Assembly (NCBI GenBank): GCA_029204225.1
Contig: CM055111.1
Location: forward strand, 43,772,815-43,836,814
DNA length: 64,000 nt
Origin: Diphasiastrum complanatum
Taxonomy: Eukaryota > Streptophyta > Lycopodiopsida > Lycopodiales > Lycopodiaceae
Reading direction: 5' to 3'
Shown in pieces: positions 11,777 through 23,285 of this stretch. The number at the start of each line of letters is the position of its first letter. Within the stretch, counting starts at the first letter, position 1. Position numbers and translations under genes: made by a program. A model generated the notes under the pieces. The model saw only the letters and a list, made by a program, of their open reading frames with translations. It ran no database searches and was not told where the DNA came from.

Positions 11777-12048
11777 ACTTAGAATTTGCTTCGAACAGGA
11801 ACACAGATCATGCTACACAGTAACACAAACAAGACACTCTCCACAGCAAGCTCACATAGCAACTGTATTTCTCAAAATGAAATTACACTGTACATATAGT
11901 TCTTCACTCAGGCAACTCATGCATGACCCAGGTTGCCGTTGGCGGGACGCGTGTCCTGTCGACTTGCCTCGTGGTGAGTCCAACTGATCCTTATCGACTG
12001 ATAGGACCCACAATACAGTAGCACAATGATTCTGCTTTAATTCTAATT
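11777..12048 (-). mobile_element. 5' LTR of truncated Copia 'B'
   Basis: A 272-bp match to the 276-bp LTRs at 42234-42509 and 48015-48290, bordered on the left by the primer-binding site. The right end reads ttctaatt, then aggac. Confidence 0.88.
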
Positions 12049-12094
12049 AGGACGACCACCTCCGAAGATAAATAAGGTAGAGCAACAAAAACTA

Positions 12095-12640
12095 ATTTTG
12101 AGATCTGCTCCTTATACCTTAATAGCTAGCCAACTCTACAAAATAGGTCTTGATCAAATCTTGCGCAAATGTGTCCTACCTCATGAGATCAAAACAATCA
12201 TCCATTGACTCATGAAGGAGTGGGAGGTGGACACTTTAATGTCGATTTGACTACAAGGAAGACACTCTAGTGTGGATTTTGGTGGGCAACCCTTTATAAG
12301 GATGTCTACCAATTCATTAAATATTGTGATGTTGCCAACAATATCAGAAGCTCACAAAACCAAATCATATGCCCTTGCAACCTACGATAGCTCAAAGCCC
12401 ACTTGAAAAGTGCGGTATTGACTTTGTTGGTCTGATACATACACAAGTTTTTACTAAAAACAACCATACTATAGCTTTGCTAATCTTCATTGACATTCAA
12501 TAAGAGTTTAAAGCATGCTACCAATTCTAGAATTGCTCAAAAGAATTTATATACAATGATTCTCATTGAAAATCAAAGAAATGCATACTAATAATTGTTT
12601 ATCATAATGATCTAAGTGGTGGTTGTACTAGGTCCTTTAG
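12095..12640 (+). pseudogene. Gypsy integrase relic
   Basis: In shifting frames the plus strand shows SQLYKIGLDQILRKCVLPHE (integrase zinc-binding lead), EGVGGGHFNVDLTTRKTL, then LQPTIAQSPLEKCGIDFVGL and HTQVFTKNNHTIALLIFID. These correspond to the H2C2 zinc finger and the first Asp (IDFVG) of a Ty3/Gypsy integrase. Several frameshifts and stops make it inactive. No other part of this element is adjacent. Confidence 0.7.
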
Positions 12641-13223
12641 AACTCAGATTTTTCAAGACTATCCAATTTTTAGCTTTCTAGACAATTGCTTGATCTACTT
12701 GAGAAAAAAAATCCAATTATTTGATTTTCAACAAGAACTATGCACCCACAATAAATTATGCTTCGATTCAATCCATAAAAGCAATACACGTGAATTCTCA
12801 TTGTTAAAATGTACATAGTTGGTATTGAATCATATATTTGCCATTAAAAATGTCTACACATTGAAATTCTAAGAGTGACTGGATGCCAGAATAAAAGCTT
12901 TCGTAGTTATCTTTGTAGGATCAAGATGTAAACTATAGTGGCCTGAAGATTCTCCACACAATCGATAAATTAAGCATCGGAATTACATCACTGCCATCAT
13001 ATATGTACACACAGCCCGAGTGGAAAAATATACACAAAAAGATGATCTCGATAGATCAATCACCATAACCCTTTTGTTGATGGGATTCACACCCATTGAA
13101 TTTCTGATAATACCTCTCTACAAAGTGTCGATACCCCTTCTTGAATGTGAAGTTTCATTCTCTTTCTGTTACACAATCTATTGCGATATTTCTTCTCTTT
13201 CAATAGTTCTTTGTGTGAAATGC
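12641..13223. other. Unassigned; 3' flank of the transporter
   Basis: AT-rich sequence with no coding signal. For the minus-strand transporter this is the downstream side, where a 3' UTR and polyadenylation signal would lie, but I could not fix one. Confidence 0.3.
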
Positions 13224-15226
13224 TCATGGTATCAAAGGAACTTTGGCTTGCTCTTCATCATTGTATGGTGTAGCTATGTTAGCAATAGAAACATCCTCGT
13301 CCTCTAGGACCAGGCGATTGGTTGGTGGTAAATTCCAAGGCTGTCTTGCAAAGATGGGTGTTGCAATGACAGTCAAAGCCAACAATGCTAGCGACCAAAG
13401 CCACCACCAGTGACTGGTCAGAGTTACTCCAATGGTAACGAAGAGTAGCCATAGCTGCATAGGTCCTCCATACACCATATAATCAGCAAACTTGTAGCCA
13501 CCTGGGCCATAAACCATGAAATTGGTTGGACAACCTGTAGGTGTCATAAATCCTGCAGAAGCAGCCATCATTAAAGTGTAGACAAATGGATGAAAATCCA
13601 GGTTTCCAGTCTGAGCTGCTGCCAGTGCAACTGGAAACATGATGGTGACTGCCGCATTATTTGTAATAGCCAAGGAAAAGACAGTAGTAGCAATATATGT
13701 GCAGCTAATTAGACCAGACTTTGAGGTTCCAGCTAAGCCCATTAGCGCCTCAGCTATCAGATTTGCTGCACCACTCTGTACCATAGCAACTGAAATTCCA
13801 AAAGCTGCAGCTATCATGATCAGCACCGGTAAGTCTATTGAATCCATGGCATCACGTGGTGTGAGGCACTTTGTCAACAACAATCCAGCAGCAGAAAATA
13901 ACGCAGCAGTGAGGAGTTCAATTCCAATACTACTAGCAATTACCATTCCCAGTACAATAACAGCTGCAATTCCAGCCTTGCTGCGCTGAATAGGTACAAA
14001 CCCTGGCAACTTTGCAACCAAAGCAAAAGAGGAGTTGTTTCTGTGCTGGGAAACAAATTCGGAGCCATCTGCAACCATGAGCAGTGAATCACCTGCTTCC
14101 AATGAGATGTCACCAATGGAACTGTTGAGCCGCGTGCGATGTCTGTGAACTGCAACAATTGCAGCTTGGTAACTGGATCGCAGCTTCAAGTCTCCGACCC
14201 TTTTGTGTACCATTGGTGATCGGTTTGCAACAACAGCTTCTACGAGACACTGATTTACATTTAACCGATTGAGATCAACTTGCTGTTGTCCCTCATCCTC
14301 AGACAAAGCTAGGCCATTCAACTGTGTCAAAGAAAGAATTGCATCAATCGCCACACCGAAGTGGAGTCGGTCTTTTGGCAAAATCACAATATCCGGCTCA
14401 GGTTGGAAAGTGGCAGTTCCTCTCTCTATATGGATTAGGTTAAGGCCCGGCTGCCCCACTAACCCAGCCTGCTGTACCGTCTTTCGTGCGAGTGAGGATG
14501 TGGGCTTCACCACAAGAACCGCATTGTATTCCCTGGCGTTAATGCTCGTAGCTTGAATGGCAAGATGGTGATCAGGAAGAAGCTTTCCGGAAACAGCAAT
14601 CATGTATAAGAGACCAGCCACAGTGACTGGCAATCCAATAATCCCTATCTCAAACAAATGCATTCGGAATTGAGGTAGTCCTTTGGCAGCCATAGAAAGA
14701 ACAATCAAGTTTGTTCCTGTACCAATCAATGTCAAAGTGCCTCCTAAGAGAGCTGCATAGCTGAGGGGCATGAGCATCTTTGATGGTGCGATGTTGACCT
14801 TGGCAGAAAATTGCACTATGGCAGGGATCATCATAGCAACTAACGCAATGTTAGCCAGAAACGCACTTAATAATGCCACCGGCACACCAAATTTCATCAG
14901 AACCCAGACCATACTGTTGGCACTCTTGCTAACCCTTTGCTTGCTGCTGCTTTTGGTACTAAACAGAAAACCCGAAACATATTCCAAGCCCCCTGACTGC
15001 TCCACACCCTTGGCAACAATGAAGAGCACGGCAATTGCAAGCACTGCCTTATCTGCAAATCCACTGAGAGCTTGCTCTAGGGTCAATATCTTTGGCGGCA
15101 AAAACAGGATCAAGGTACCCACATCACAAGATAAGGGGGTGCAAGTTCTGCCATCATAGCCACCAGCATGAGACCCATTAAACAGAGAGTGAGCCATGCT
15201 TCCCATCCAACAGAAACTGGCATCAT
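13224..15226 (-). CDS. SLC13/DASS-type anion transporter with two TrkA_C domains (SAC1/SLT-like)
   Basis: Predicted membrane transporter of the divalent-anion:Na+ symporter family. Relatives with central TrkA_C (RCK_C) domains are the SAC1/SLT sulfate-related proteins of green algae and seed-free plants, so sulfate is the likely but unproven substrate. The main frame (13224-15206, 660 codons) has an N-terminal transport half with the hairpin motif TLIGTGTN (about 158-165), TrkA_C domains at about 225-300 and 320-390, and a second transport half with ITNNAAV (514-520) and TPTGCPTN (555-562). It ends in an acidic tail (VLEDEDVS). The natural start is probably MMPVSVGWEAW at 15226, which supplies the first helix in another frame. 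That frame ends at LVMWVP*, and the main frame resumes at VGTLIL, so a single-base indel near 15125 separates them. It has no introns. The indel may be an assembly error or a real lesion. Transport motifs are otherwise complete. Confidence 0.85.
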
Positions 15227-15227
15227 A

Positions 15228-18200
15228 ATGAAGAAGAAGAGGAAATGGTGTTCCAAGGATGGATGTGTAATGCGCTCACAGCCATTTCCCCTCAGAAAGA
15301 CGAGGCCGTCCAAACCAGCTTCTTCTGATGCAAGGAGATTAATGAATGGCGAGCACGTTATAAATTGACATTGTTGTGTTGTGCAGATTTTTATTATGTA
15401 TGTAGATGATTGTAAAAAGTAAGCCAAATTCTAAGTAGATGCCCACGCTGACGCCAGGGCCCCCCCTCCCTCCCTCCCTCCCTCCTATATGAAAAGGATA
15501 TGTCGCCGCAACACGTTCGTCACAAGGCATGACTTATTATTATCAGGCTTTAGCTGAAAGAAAAAAAAGAGTGCGTCCTCCAAACCTTTTTTTCATTTGA
15601 AAGGGTGTGAATTTTCAGTGTCAAAAGTTCACGTGTGAGTAGAGAGAGCGTAAAGGTATTGTGATCATTTGTTGCCACCATAGAGGTAAAGATATTGTGT
15701 GATCATTTGTTCTTAGGTGACTTTGAAGGTTTAAATGCTTTTTTATTTTTGAATTTTTTAATTGAGCTCACACGCATAATTATAAGTATAGCATGATCAT
15801 ATTAAAATTTTGTATAAAGGTTGAAATCTTCTTCCATATTTCCTTCAAATCATTAAAAACGTATTCTTGGTAGTCACTATTTTTTTGAAAGAAGCCTTTC
15901 TCAATTTAAGGTATATAAAGACGAGAAAATTGTAGATGAAAAGATACCCATATGAAGATCAATCATGGTCTTGCAGTGGTCAAAACTCTTAAACGTCAAC
16001 CCTCACATCATTTAAAAAAGTTGGATCCATACCTCCACATCTACTAGTTCAAATTAGTTTCTTGCTAGCCTAACAACAAAACCAACCTTATGAAAAAGAT
16101 TAAGAGCTCTCTCAATACACTCCAAAATTTAGTGCTATGGTCAATATCATTTGAATAGATTCTCACTTGGCTTGAGCTATGGAGTGCATTTTTGGCCTTG
16201 CCTTGCAAAGGCTACGAATACTATATGTTGAGATCGGTCAATGGAGTTTGGAAAAAAGTTAACGTTAAAGGATATACTTTGGTGGTTGTCTAAACTTTAA
16301 AGGCTGGAACCTTTGTTGATGACCCGACTAACATGCATTAGTTGGCAGTCAAAACTTCCCACAAAAGGGTGCATGCAAACAATGCATGATCTATAAAAGC
16401 ATAAGCAAAGCTTAAGAAAAGAATGGCACATGCAAAGAATGCATGGTCCATAATGGGCAAAAAGAAAAAGCAACAACTTAGAATGAATTAATGCTCATGT
16501 TGCTTCTTACTCCACGATTGAGAAATATCAAAGTTAATGAGTCGTGGACTCTTCTTCAACCAAGAGAATGACATGAGAATGATAGTAGGCTCGCTCTTTG
16601 TATTGACACAACAATGTGCCTCTCTATTCTCCTAATGCTATATACGATTGACTAGACAATAGCTAGTCCCTGTAAACATGATTTCTTGTTTTTATTTGCT
16701 GTGAAAATAAAGGGAAAGCAAGGAGCAATCCAGAAAGATGTAACCATGTTTTAAGAATCACTGGAAGCAATTTACTGCTTGCTTCAAGTTTTATTCTCTG
16801 TTTAAAGCTACAGAGAGATGATTCTGGTTATGGAATCAATATCCTACCGTAATGATTGATTGCAAACCTAATGGATTTCTGAAAAACAGCTGTAGATCCC
16901 AGCCAGTTTGTTGAACATGTTGGTTGATTCAGTTGTGGAAGCCATGGTAGATTCGATCATGTACTTGATAGATTGCATGCACATCGCTCTTTCCTTGGAT
17001 TCACCTGCAAAAAAGAATGTGAAGTTTGTCTTAACAACCGATTTTGGGCGTTGTGGGCTGTTAGCCACAGTTGAGGTATGAGTTTGATGTTCCCTCATTG
17101 GCAGCGATGAATGGGGAGTTCTAGCTGCAGAGGAGACAATAGATCTGTTTCGTTTCAGAGATAGTTGAAACCCGAGTGGTCATGGAGGATCTGTAAAACG
17201 TACATCTGGAAGATCCATTCCAGCAGTATATGCATGCCCTCCTTTTTCCACTGAGCACGTGAACACACAACATGCCCATTTTCCACAACAATGGAGAATG
17301 ACAATGAGCACTTGATGTGAAAAGGATGAGCGTGACCTAACTTGTTCTTGTTTGCTTTTCTATCTCGTGGTAGGTCGTGGCTGGAAACCCTTTTTGTGCC
17401 AAAGGGAGTGGCAACCATAGAAGAGCATAGGGATTTTTTAGGGCTTTGTGGCATGTGTATGCCTTTTTGGATATTGTTTTCTTGGTATTGCATGGCTCTA
17501 TGAGGGTTACAAGTGATAATCTGTGGCCTATGGTTTACAGGTTATGCATGTCATAGGCTTGGCTTGTTTCTGCATGTGAGGAAACCATGTGTATGTGAAT
17601 GGATTTTTCGTCATTTGGCTACTCTTCTAGTAATTGCATGAAAAACGGCTAAATATAATAATGTGTAACCATGGGTGATACCTACAATGGAGAATAGAAT
17701 TATCGATTCTCCGGAGCATAACTAAGAAAATAATGTGAAAAGATAGTTTGCTATCCTAACATATTGTCTATGAATGTCGTTCATAGATTTAGGATTGACA
17801 ACAAGATATTCGTTCCTCATGGGTTACCTTTTGCAAGCCGGTACCCGGTTCTAGAAAATTTAATTTTTCTGGTACTGTACTTGATGGTGACTAAACTTTG
17901 GAAGCATGTGTTCTCCCCAGATTGAAAGTTAAAATTGAATTTTTTTTTCTTTTTTGTTGAATTTTAAGTTTGGTTAAAATTTGAAATATGTTACTTGTCT
18001 GATATATTTCTAGTTGATACTGATCATTAGAAATGGGTCAAGTGAACGTTTGTGCAAGATACTCGTCAAAATTGAATTTAAAACCGTCAAACAATATGAA
18101 ATGGCCAAATAGAATGAGTGGTGACAGAACTTTTTATCCAAACAGTGAAATATTGTTTGGATACAGTTAAGAGCTATTGAAATCTTATTGGTATGATTTC

Positions 18201-18390
18201 CATTAATGTAATTTCATGTTCTGAGGTTTTGATAGTTTTTGTTGATAGGTTTCATTGACTGAGTAATGCCAAATTGGTCAATAAAAAGGAAAAATGGTCC
18301 AATTTTCTTGAATTTTTCTTTAATTGATAGGTACTGATCAAAAGTGAAAAACTGATTTCATTTTCTGGTTAAATCCTATGGTGAATTGTA
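15228..18390. other. Unassigned; upstream side of the transporter
   Basis: Near the transporter the only structure is a ccctccctccctccctcc run (about 15464-15484). On the minus strand this is a G-rich tract with G-quadruplex potential about 240 bp upstream of the start codon. Two minus-strand frames of 76 and 112 codons (16868-17098, 17155-17493) have no recognised motif. The remainder looks non-coding and AT-rich. Confidence 0.35.
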
Positions 18391-18542
18391 TGTCTTTAAC
18401 TTATTTATTTGCAACTAGGGACCAAGTCATTAGGAAACAACTTAAACTATTTAACTAGTGTGCTCATTGGGCTGGGCTTATACACGCAGTCTTGCACTTA
18501 TTATTCTAACAGTACAAAGTACTATGGCGGGGCCCACTAGGA
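18391..18542 (+). repeat. Direct repeat, left copy
   Basis: From tctttaacttatttatttgc to ggggcccactagg this matches 21756-21913 with scattered substitutions and a small indel near tacacgcag. The two copies are about 3.4 kb apart and bracket the 151-bp array and the (GA)n tract. Termini are not TG...CA, so they are not obvious LTRs. Confidence 0.85.
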
Positions 18543-19534
18543 AGGCTTGGCCAACAATATTTTAAGTGGTCGGACCCACTTATTTATTTGTGTACATGAA
18601 ATACCCATAACAAGGTCCTTGGCCCACAGTAGTGCCGGTCCCTCGACACTATGTCTGCATTTGTCATGGAGGAGCGATGTTGTCGGTTCGTTTATTGCTG
18701 GGACATGGATGCTTCAAGAAAAGCGTGGATATAATTCGCTTACGTAGAACCTGAGGCTTTATTGGTTGTTGATAGGTGTAGTCTCGGATGGTTTCATCAG
18801 GGAACTTCTTTAGTTTAGATAATCCTGCAATGGCGGTCTCCATAGCTCAGCACTAGAATGTTGCAAAGTAGCTGGTTGGTGGATTGCTTCAAGGTCTGCA
18901 CAATGATGCTGGTGTTCCGATTATTAGTATTATTATTTTTTGGGGAGAAAGTAGAAAAAGAGAAGAGTAAGTAGAGATTGATCAGAACGGAATAAAGAAC
19001 ATAACTAGATGTATCTAATAGATAAACACGACCAGTGTCACACTGTCAAGAAGAGATGGAACATGGAATAGAGATGGAACAGAAGAGTGATGGGTGGATG
19101 AATGTGTAGAGAACGTATGTTTCTAAGTACTGATCGTCTTGATCTGAGGTTCAATTACTTGATTCAGTCCAGGGATGTTGGATCTTGATGGATGTTGTGA
19201 CTGCAACCTAGATTTGACAAGATCTGATCAGTTTCACTTGGCTAATAGTGTGATTTTAGCCCTTTTTATTATGGTTTTTTGGTTCTTTTTTTTAAGATTT
19301 ATTTGGATCTGAGTGGATATAATCTTCACCCTTCCTACATTAGCTGTATCTAGACCATATATAGGTAATATAAGGTCTGCGAGAGTTTTTGATGGACAGA
19401 TCTTTCAGGATCTTGGAAAAACTCAGTTTAGGCACTTTTTCTTAGATATTTTTATATCTGTCCATTTGATCTTCACAACAATCTCCCAGTAGCCAGGCCT
19501 AGTTAGATCTACCTATAAAACTCTATGTGAAGGT
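18543..19534. other. Unassigned
   Basis: No supported coding sequence. The 66-codon frame at 18547-18747 has no features. Text such as gattgatcagaacggaat and taagatttatttggatctgagtgg gives no family match by eye. Confidence 0.3.
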
Positions 19535-20600
19535 TACTTCTTGGCAGATCTCAAAAAATCATTAAAAACGTGCATTTTTCTAGTGTTTTTTTGCAAAATT
19601 TTAAGATTTTTGGAACTAGCCTTTTCAAGACAGTATGCACTTGTATCTAAGTCAGATCCAGCACCTATCAAGGCTGCAAAAGTTAATTTCAAAGAAACTC
19701 AAAAAATATTGAAAAAAGTGCATTTGTTTGGTGTTTTTTGGCATATTTTTAAGATTTTCTGGAAAATAACCTTTGAAGGCTGGTATACACTTGTATCTAA
19801 GTTAGATCCAGCACAAAGCCAAACTGCGAGAGTTAATTACTAAGGAAACTCAAAAAATTATGAAAAAAATGTATTATTTTGGTGTTTTTTTGCAAAATTT
19901 TAAGATTTCCTCGGAACTAACCTTTGCAGGCTGTTATGCACTTGCATCTGAGTTAGATCCAGCACCAAACCAAGCTGCAAGAGTTACTTACCAAGGAAAT
20001 TCAAAAGATCATGAAAAAAATACATTTTTTTGGTGTTTTTTTTGTAAAATTTTAAGATTTTCTAAGAACTAACCTTTGCAAGCTGGTATGCATTTGTATC
20101 TGAGTCAGATCCAGCACCACACCAACCTGTAAGAGTTACTTACCAAGGAAACTCAAAAAATCATTAAAAAAGTGCATTTTTTTGGTGTTTTTTTTGTAAA
20201 ATTTTAAGAGTTTCTGGGAACTAACCTTCACAGGCTGGTATGCACTTGCGTCTGAGTCAGATATAGCACCAAACCAACCTGCAAGAGTTACTTCCCAAGG
20301 AAACTCAAAAAACCATGAGAAAAGTGCATTTTTTTGTTGTTTTTTGCAAAAATTATGATTTTCTGGGAACTAACCTTCGCAGGCTGGTATGCACTTGTAT
20401 CTGAGTCAGATCCAGGACCAAACCAAGCTGCAAGAGCTGCTTCCAAAAGCAACTCAAATAATCATGAAAAAAATGCATTTTTTTGGTGTTTTTTGGCCAA
20501 ATTTTGAGATTTTCTGGGAACTAACTTTTGTAGGCTCTTTTGTGTCACTATCTCAATGAGATGGAGCTACAAAATTCTTTGCAAAGGTTACTTACCACAG
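19535..20600 (+). repeat. Tandem repeat, ~151-bp unit, about seven copies
   Basis: Each unit runs: aaggaaactcaaaaaatcat, gaaaaaagtgcattttttt, ggtgttttttgcaaaatttt, aagattttctgggaactaac, ctttgcaggctggtatgcac, ttgtatctgagtcagatcc, agcaccaaaccaagctgcaa, gagttacttacc. The gtgttttt landmark falls at about 19578, 19726, 19878, 20029, 20182, 20333 and 20483, giving steps of 148-153 bp. Copies 1 and 7 are the most diverged. Decayed traces (aaccttcgcagg...tctgcgaaggtt) continue to about 20850. Short open frames inside are shadows of the repeat. Confidence 0.92.
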
Positions 20601-21180
20601 AAACTCAAAATTTTGCTGTATGAAAAGGTTCTAGGCCACTTTTTGCTCTTGGGAACCTTCGCAGGGACACTTTTTTGAATTCTAACGTTCACAGACTTCT
20701 CTGTGTCCTTGTCTCAGTGAGATGGAACTTCAAAGAGCTCTGCGAAGGTTAGTTTTGAGTTTTGAAAAAAAAAATTGATTTTTACAGGGGATTTTTTTAT
20801 TTTTAAGAGTTTTTCTCTGTTTTTCCAAAATCTATTGGGAAGTAACCTTCGTAGGCTTCTATGCAGGTCTGGGACAGTACCCTGGAGCTATTGCCAGTCA
20901 TGCGAAAGTTAGTTCTTGCTGGATTTGGAAATCAAAATCTGATGAGATTTTGCCTCTCTTTTTTCCTCCAAAACAAGATTTTGAGTGTTTTTTTGAAATT
21001 TTATGGGGTTTGTTTGGACTATTGGAAGGAATTGGGTGCTTGGAAATGAACCTCCCGCCTCACAATCTCTCTCTACAATGTACACAAGCAGAAAATCACA
21101 AAAAAGCCACAAATTCGACAGTAAATCTCCCTAATCTAACCCACAAAATCTGAGTTTTTGGTGAAAATGAAAGTGTAGGA
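20601..21180. other. Decayed repeat edge and unassigned sequence
   Basis: Contains aaccttcgcag and its inverse ctgcgaaggtt at about 20656-20750, remnants of the 151-bp unit in both orientations. No coding signal. Confidence 0.4.
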
Positions 21181-21432
21181 GAGAAAAACAGAGAGAAAGA
21201 GAAAGGGAAGATGCTATGTGGTGAGACGCGAGTGTGGCGCTCCCTGACAATGGCACCACTGTTGTGTCATCTATGTAGCATAGGGTCCAAACGCTGGGAG
21301 CGTCAACCTCGCCTTTACCTGCATAGCAAAAGAGAGAGAGGAGAGGAGAGAGAGGGAGAGAGGGAGAGAATGTGTAGGTTAAGAAAGGCTTTGGGAGATC
21401 GAGCACCTACCCAAAGCTATTTGATCCCAACG

Positions 21433-21520
<88 letters not shown>
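21181..21520. repeat. (GA)n tracts
   Basis: An imperfect GA-rich stretch (about 21320-21370) is followed by an uninterrupted (GA)n of about 40 units (21436-21516). All frames here (Arg-Glu or Leu-Ser runs) are artefacts. Confidence 0.97.
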
Positions 21521-21755
21521 TGAGTGAAAAAACCAAGAGAGTTTCCTCCTTAGATTGAGAATGTAAAATGAGTACAAATGGTGCCCTTTTATTCTTGGGG
21601 AGGCCCTTGCCCCATTCATTCTATTGGCTACTTGAAATGACAAGGATTGCAATCCTAGCCCTTTCAAAGAAACATAAAAGATCTAGTGGTGCACAAAGAA
21701 ACACACCTCACCTACCACCATTTGACTTTGACTCACTCTTGTAACTTAGACTTTG

Positions 21756-21913
21756 GACCTTTAACTTATTTATTTGCAACTAGGGCCCAAGTCACTAGGA
21801 AACAACTTAAACTATATAACTAGTGTGCTCATTGAGCTGGGCTTATAAATGCAGGACATGCCTCGCACTTATTATTCTAACAGTACCGAGTATTGTGGTG
21901 GGGCCCACTAGGT
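21756..21913 (+). repeat. Direct repeat, right copy
   Basis: Second copy of 18391-18542. It carries a small extra segment (gacatgcc, about 21857) relative to the left copy and ends ggggcccactagg at 21913, just before the Copia relic. Confidence 0.85.
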
Positions 21914-21943
21914 AGTGTGATGATCATCCTGTAGTGTTGGTAA

Positions 21944-22712
21944 TCATGTAACCATCTTCAGTTTCGCCATCAATCTTAAGCTCCCATAGTTTAAGTGACC
22001 AACTCTCCTATGCCACAACTCAGATTGTGAGGTTGTTGAGGTAGCCAAACCATATTCACCTGGTTTTGCAGCATCCAACTTATAAAGGCCAAAATTATTA
22101 TCTCGATAACCTTTCGCTACCACCTTATTATTGTGGTCCATATCCTTCATTAGGCATCCATCCTTGACAAATTCAACCTTGAGATGTTGATTTGCCATCA
22201 CACCAACAGAAAGCAAACTCTTTTTGAGTCCAGGAACATAAAGCACATTAGGGATATTCTTGATTTTACCATCAGAAAACTGCATAGGTACATTGCTGAC
22301 ACCCTGTATTTGGCATTCCTCCCCATTGGCTTGTGTGACCTTGCTCTCATCATGGATTGGCGAGAATTTCTCAAACCAATCGCGTTTCCCGGTCATATGT
22401 CTTGTGGTGCTTGAATCTATGAACCATCTGACACCATCATCAACCTGGGATGCCAATGTCGATGAGAAGACACTTGTCTCGTCATCTTCCCCATCATCTT
22501 CGACAATGTTGCCTTGTTGCTTCACTTTTCCCGTCTTTATGCCCGCTTTCTTTTTTGTAACATTCACGTGCCCAATGACCTGGTTTGTGGCAATAGTAAC
22601 ATTTGCCCTTCTTCTTCCTTTTTGCCTTTGATGATGACTCTCCCTCATCATCATCATCCTTGGATTTCTTCGGAATCCACTTCCACCCTTTCTGCTTGCC
22701 TTTAGCAAGCAA
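21944..22712 (-). pseudogene. Copia gag zinc knuckle, protease and pre-integrase fragment
   Basis: On the minus strand, a basic linker and a CCHC knuckle (CYYCHKPGHWAREC) come first. In a shifted frame the protease follows (WFIDSSTTRHMTG), then a GAG-pre-integrase region (LYKLDAAKPGEYG, ELWHRRVGHLNYGSL). The protease active-site D-S-G is D-S-S here. A frameshift separates knuckle and protease, and the frame stops at about 21944 before the integrase core. It is related in layout to Copia 'B' (45 kb) but clearly diverged. Its 5' side is fused directly to a Gypsy RT at about 22705. Confidence 0.88.
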
Positions 22713-23285
22713 TGCTTGTTCTCAAAACTGGAGCTGAGGCAATTAGAAACTTGAGTTTGCGAAAACTCTCATCTAATTTATCATTCCATCTGATAGGAGG
22801 ACTTGGCCTACCTTTGCGACTTGTCACTCCTTTCAACATATTGTTGGGAGATGCAACAATCTTCGAGTACTCCTCTGCAAATCTACGGAAAAACACAGTG
22901 AAACCTAAGAATGATTTAAGTTCACGCATCGTTTTAGGAATTGGCCATTCCACTACCGTCTTCACCTTTTCCTCGTCAATCTTGATCCAAAAGGAGGTAA
23001 TCTTATGACCTAGGTAAAGAAGTTCCTTCTTAAAGAATTCGCACTTTGATTCTTTCGCATAAAGCTTCTCTTGTCTTAAGATACGTAAGACAGTACGGAG
23101 ATGCTTAGCATGCTCTTTGAGTGTTCTGCTATAGATTAGAATATCGTCCAGAAACACTACTACGAACCTCCCCAAATATGGACGAAACAAATCGTTCATC
23201 ATTTGCTGGAAAGTAGCCTGAGCATTTGTCAAACCAAAGGGCAATACAAGAAACCTGTAGTGGCCAAACCTGGTCCTAAAACTGG
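22702..23285 (-). pseudogene. Gypsy reverse transcriptase fragment
   Basis: A 180-codon minus-strand frame carries RT palm and connection motifs: MPFGLTNAQATFQQMMNDLF, the catalytic VVFLDDILIYS, HLRTVLRILRQEKLYAKESK, CEFFKKELLYLGH, KSFLGFTVFFRRF. Trailing codons on the high-coordinate side, in another frame, belong to the same domain. RT is cut at ASAPVLRTS, where the Copia fragment starts, so RNase H and integrase are absent. Confidence 0.88.

Larger units (their letters stand above)
9640..12048 (-). mobile_element. Truncated Copia 'B' copy (5' LTR, leader, gag)
   Basis: A minus-strand partial copy of the same family as 42234-48290. It keeps the 5' LTR (11777-12048), the primer-binding site (about 11768-11776, tctgatacca on the plus strand), a ~1.3-kb leader and gag. 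It stops abruptly at about 9640, just past the zinc-knuckle region, with no pol. The cut lies in gag, so this is a 5'-end relic rather than a solo LTR. Confidence 0.9.

Noticed and set aside
21211-21667. Arg-Glu and Leu-Ser repeat proteins
   Set aside because: Pure (GA)n/(CT)n translation.
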